This document shows positions 60,501 to 64,000 of a stretch of 64,000 nucleotides of DNA, piece by piece. Within the stretch, counting starts at the first letter, position 1. Each line of letters opens with the position of its first letter. Below the pieces are notes generated by a model that was not told the DNA's origin, did no database searches, and saw nothing but the letters and a program-made list of their open reading frames with translations. The stretch covers positions 11,098,924 through 11,162,923 of the forward strand of contig NC_091023.1 in the NCBI RefSeq assembly GCF_041296385.1, in the 5' to 3' direction. A program made the position numbers and the translations under genes. This DNA comes from Aphelocoma coerulescens (taxonomy: Eukaryota > Chordata > Aves > Passeriformes > Corvidae).

Positions 60501-63500
60501 TTTGGGGTTTTTTTCCCGTTCCTAGAGATTATCAAACTTCAGCTGTGCACCCACTGAGTTGTGCCAGTAATTTCCTCTCTCCCTGGGAAGTAACCCTTTT
60601 TGAAAACTGTTCTTGCACCACATTTCCTATTCTTAGGAATCTGGTTAACTTCAGATTGTTGACTCATATAATTTTATGGTTTTCTCTTGTTACTTTTAGT
60701 CTGAATCCACCATGAACATGTAGAAGAATGAAGAACACATTCCTGTTGAGTTTATTATAAATTCATGCTGATGATTATTTCCTGCCAGCACACTGAGGGT
60801 GGGATAGGTATTTGCATCCTCAAAACACTTATTTTGCTGAGGTACCAGGTGCTAGGCACCCAAGCTGCAGACAAGGCTGATATCCCTGGGCTCTCCAGCT
60901 TCATTTGTGCCTTCTCCAATGGAGCTAACATGGGTAATGAAGGTGGGTTTGATCCAAACTGTTACCTGAATGAGCTCTTCCCTCTTCATTGATGATCCAG
61001 GGAAACTAAGGAGACTAGAACCCTAACTCAGCCCCAGACAGCACAGTCATTTCTCTTATACAATTAGGGTGGAACATGGTGGAAACACTCACACCTCTGT
61101 GCTTTTTAGCTCAGGGAGATGTTTGCAGTCTCTGTCAACATTCCCAAGGTGGCCCGAAACTGGCCATTCCAGCAGTCTGAATCCTGACCCTGGCAGTGCA
61201 TCCTGAATTTGAACATCCTTTGTCACTGGCTGACTTGGGGACAGGATCTGCTTCAAATGTGGCTATTTGAAGCTGCAAAGCAGGTAGTTAGGATTGATGT
61301 TTGTAACTCAAATGCTATTAGTCATTCAATCATAGACTTTTGCTACCACTGGTTTCTTGCATAAACTCTGTTTATATACTTCCATGAGATGTTTATATAT
61401 TTATATATATATGAACAGAGTTGTGCAGTTTTTAACTTACGGCTGGTTTGCTCATGCAGCATCATCAAAGAACATATTCTTCCAAGTCTAACTGATCAGT
61501 TGTATAACCAGAGGTCAGTTACATGGTTGATGTCCTGGCTTGGGTCCATAGCTCCATATGTTAAGGCACTGCTTCTCAGAAAAGCTTTGCTTCCCATTCA
61601 GGACCGTAGCCAGATCCTTTGTATTGGAATGTCCATCTCAGACTGCACACTCTGTGGTGAGCCTTGCACAGGTGTGCTTTGGACTGGATATGCCCTTCCA
61701 CCGATGATATAATTTGGCTTTGAATTTCTGCAAACAGCCATTTGTACTTCCTGTTCCTGTGCCTTTCATTTCCGTGCTCAATCAGGTGTGAGATTGCTAC
61801 ATACCTCTCAGGGAGCCTGCTTTTATTTTAGTAACAGCCTACATTTCCTTATCATCAGCACTCTGTATGTGGCACAACTCAGAAGTAGTTCTTCCATTGC
61901 AAAACAGACCTGTAGCTTTGCTACAGCTTACAGATAAAACAGTGACTGTGATGATTGGAACAGTTGCTTCCAGCACAGACTGCTAAGGCTGCCTCTGTAG
62001 CTCACAGAAATCCTTCCATTGTCAGCCAGTGTGACCCTCACCTTTCATTCTCTACAATCTTTTTTTTTCAGTTTTGGAAGAAGTATTGCCTTATTAAAAT
62101 ATTTTAAAAATAATGTATCATAAGAAATGTACTGGAAGAAGAAGGACTCCTTGGCACTTACCACATGTCTTAAAGGTCTGCCATCCTTCCCACTTCACTA
62201 TTGCTGCCCTCTCAGAAACTTCTCTGAGTCTGTGGTTCGTGTCCCTTGTGTTGTAAGTGGGATATGCCTTCTACCTCTTGCTACTGTTCTTGATGCTTTT
62301 GTCCTTTATCTAACAGTAGAGTAATTTTAGGAACAGAGGTTGGTTTTTCCAAATACAGCCTTGATAGGCGCTCTACCCTCACCTAACTAATGTGCTCAAT
62401 TGATTTGTTAAAAAATGCAAATGTACCCAAGGGGTGCTTCCTGGGGGCTTCTCTAAGCTGTCACAAGATTTTGTAAGTACTGTATCTTAAGAAGCATTCA
62501 CTGTACCTTTATCTTATCACCCTTGCAGGTTCCCCGATCAGAGATGACAGCCCTGGCATTTGCTGTGCTTTTTCCAGTCATCTTCTTTCTACTCGTTCTT
62601 ATTTGGCAACCCAGGGGGTTAACATAATTGTCCATGTTCATTTGGGAGAGAAGAGACTCAGTAAAATAGCAACCCTAGTAGGTTGACCTCCGTGTGCTTT
62701 CAATTATATTGTTTGTCTAATAATGAAAAACCTGGAATTATTGTAAAGCAGACTTTGCCCTTTTTTGCCTGCCCACCAGACAGGAGAGCAACAAAGAACT
62801 GTAAATGTCTTCATCCCTTGAACATTCTCTGTAAATTGATATCCTGTTTTGAGAGACTGAGGAGTTTCCTACTCTAGGCTGCTAACATGCAATTGCATTC
62901 ATGAAAATGAATGCCCAGAGATGGAGGCATGTCCTCTGGAATCAGCCCACTCTGATGAATGACACACATTTCCATAACAGAATAGGAAGTGTGGGAGCCT
63001 TGGGAGGGAGCTGTGACTTGAAACAAAGTCACATTTTTTTCCAGTTTTCTATTTCAGGTCTGACATAACCTTGCTGCTTTCAAAAACAAGCTTACTCATT
63101 TCTTTGATTTATCTGTATTATTCAGTCTCTAGACCTTGTTAGTTGTTCCTTATGCAAAATTCAACACTTTTACTAAATTTGTGACCCTTATGTTTGCATT
63201 TCATTTTTGATCAAATACTTTTTTGCATCAGTCATACAAAATATTCTCAAAGGGCAGAATTAGTATTTCATTAGTATGTTCAACTACAGCTAACATTACT
63301 GATCAGGAAAGTATTTTTTTGATAGGAACTGTGTAATTGTGGTCAGTCTGGTCTTTGTCCAAAGCCTGTTGAGTGGAAAATGCCCAAGGATTTCAGCAGT
63401 CTTCAACTCAGACTTTTATGAGAACATTTCTATGTGTCTGATAATCAAGCCTCTTTTAGCCTGTAATGCCTCTCTTATGGCAGATTAGAGTATACACACT

Positions 63501-64000
63501 TTCAGGGAGAAAGGGAAGGTTGGCTTAAGGAAAAAAATGAGACCAAACCCATGCTGATTATATATGATATTTTCAATGAAAAAAAGAAATAAAAATAAGG
63601 TACTAGTTATCTTCTTCGGCATACTGTTAGATTTCAAATAGCATCACCTAGATAATTTTGTAATTTTGATAAAGAGAAATTGCTGATTTCAACCAAACTG
63701 AATTTATTTGAAAACTAGGTTTTTTCAGATGTCTCCTACAGCATTCATATTCATTTCTGGATGGTGTGAAAATGAACCAAGACAGACGTTGAAATTTGCA
63801 TTAACCACCTGTGCTATAGGTTACATTGCTCTACAGAAAATTCAATTTTTCTTTGAAAAATGAGTATAATTAACTAAGGTAGCTGGCTGGGAAGCTCCAA
63901 GGACAAAGTTATCTCCAAAATCTGATGTAGAAAATGGGAATCATGGGGTGATGCTGAATGGAGAGAAGGTGTGAGAAGGCAGAAAAATAGAAAGGTAGCT
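57543..64000. other. Unique noncoding sequence, no gene seen
   Basis: About 6.5 kb without a recognised gene or repeat family. The minus-strand frame at 58269-58580 (103 codons) and plus-strand frames at 60765-60992 and 61389-61712 are open, with mixed composition, but they carry no known motif and no good splice pair. A short TA run lies at 61395-61412. The window ends inside the same kind of sequence. Confidence 0.6.

Overview
This window looks like vertebrate nuclear DNA, almost certainly from a bird and probably a songbird. The evidence is four truncated CR1 non-LTR retrotransposons. The clearest, at 31385-31589, ends in the CR1 3' terminal repeat ATTCTATGATTCTGTGAT and closely resembles CR1 3' ends that I recall from passerine genomes. 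The rest fits: AT-rich, CpG-poor sequence with many poly-T tracts, and no Alu, L1 or B1/B2 sequence. The bird call rests on family recognition; the songbird call is weaker.

I recognise no protein-coding gene, rRNA, tRNA, CRISPR array, operon or viral sequence. The open frames are short (the longest is about 190 codons). They overlap on both strands, resemble no family I know, and are about what AT-rich noncoding DNA of this size gives by chance. I read the window as intergenic sequence or part of a large intron.

Layout. From 1 to about 31.4 kb the sequence is unique apart from low-complexity tracts: AT-rich at 1.5 kb, CA-rich at 7.0 and 11.1 kb, long T runs at 10.6, 15.9 and 17.2 kb, and a G12 run at 15.83 kb. 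This part also holds a perfect 18-bp palindrome carrying two homeodomain cores at 22764-22781. The CR1 copies lie at 31.4 kb (+), 41.8 and 42.6 kb (both -) and 47.7 kb (+). An exact 46-bp tandem duplication lies at 45951-46042. A GC-richer block with an unrecognised open segment lies at 54.3-55.1 kb. The last 9 kb shows nothing but small simple repeats.

Several short segments are bounded by good splice-site pairs. The best are two open minus-strand segments at 14894-15107 and 21712-21925, each 214 bp and each starting in phase 0 and ending in phase 1. There is also a CpG-dense segment at 51708-51855 and a 41-bp segment at 46056-46096 with excellent splice signals but stops in all frames. They are listed as candidates with low confidence. 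No consistent gene model links them, and I could not test conservation or transcription.
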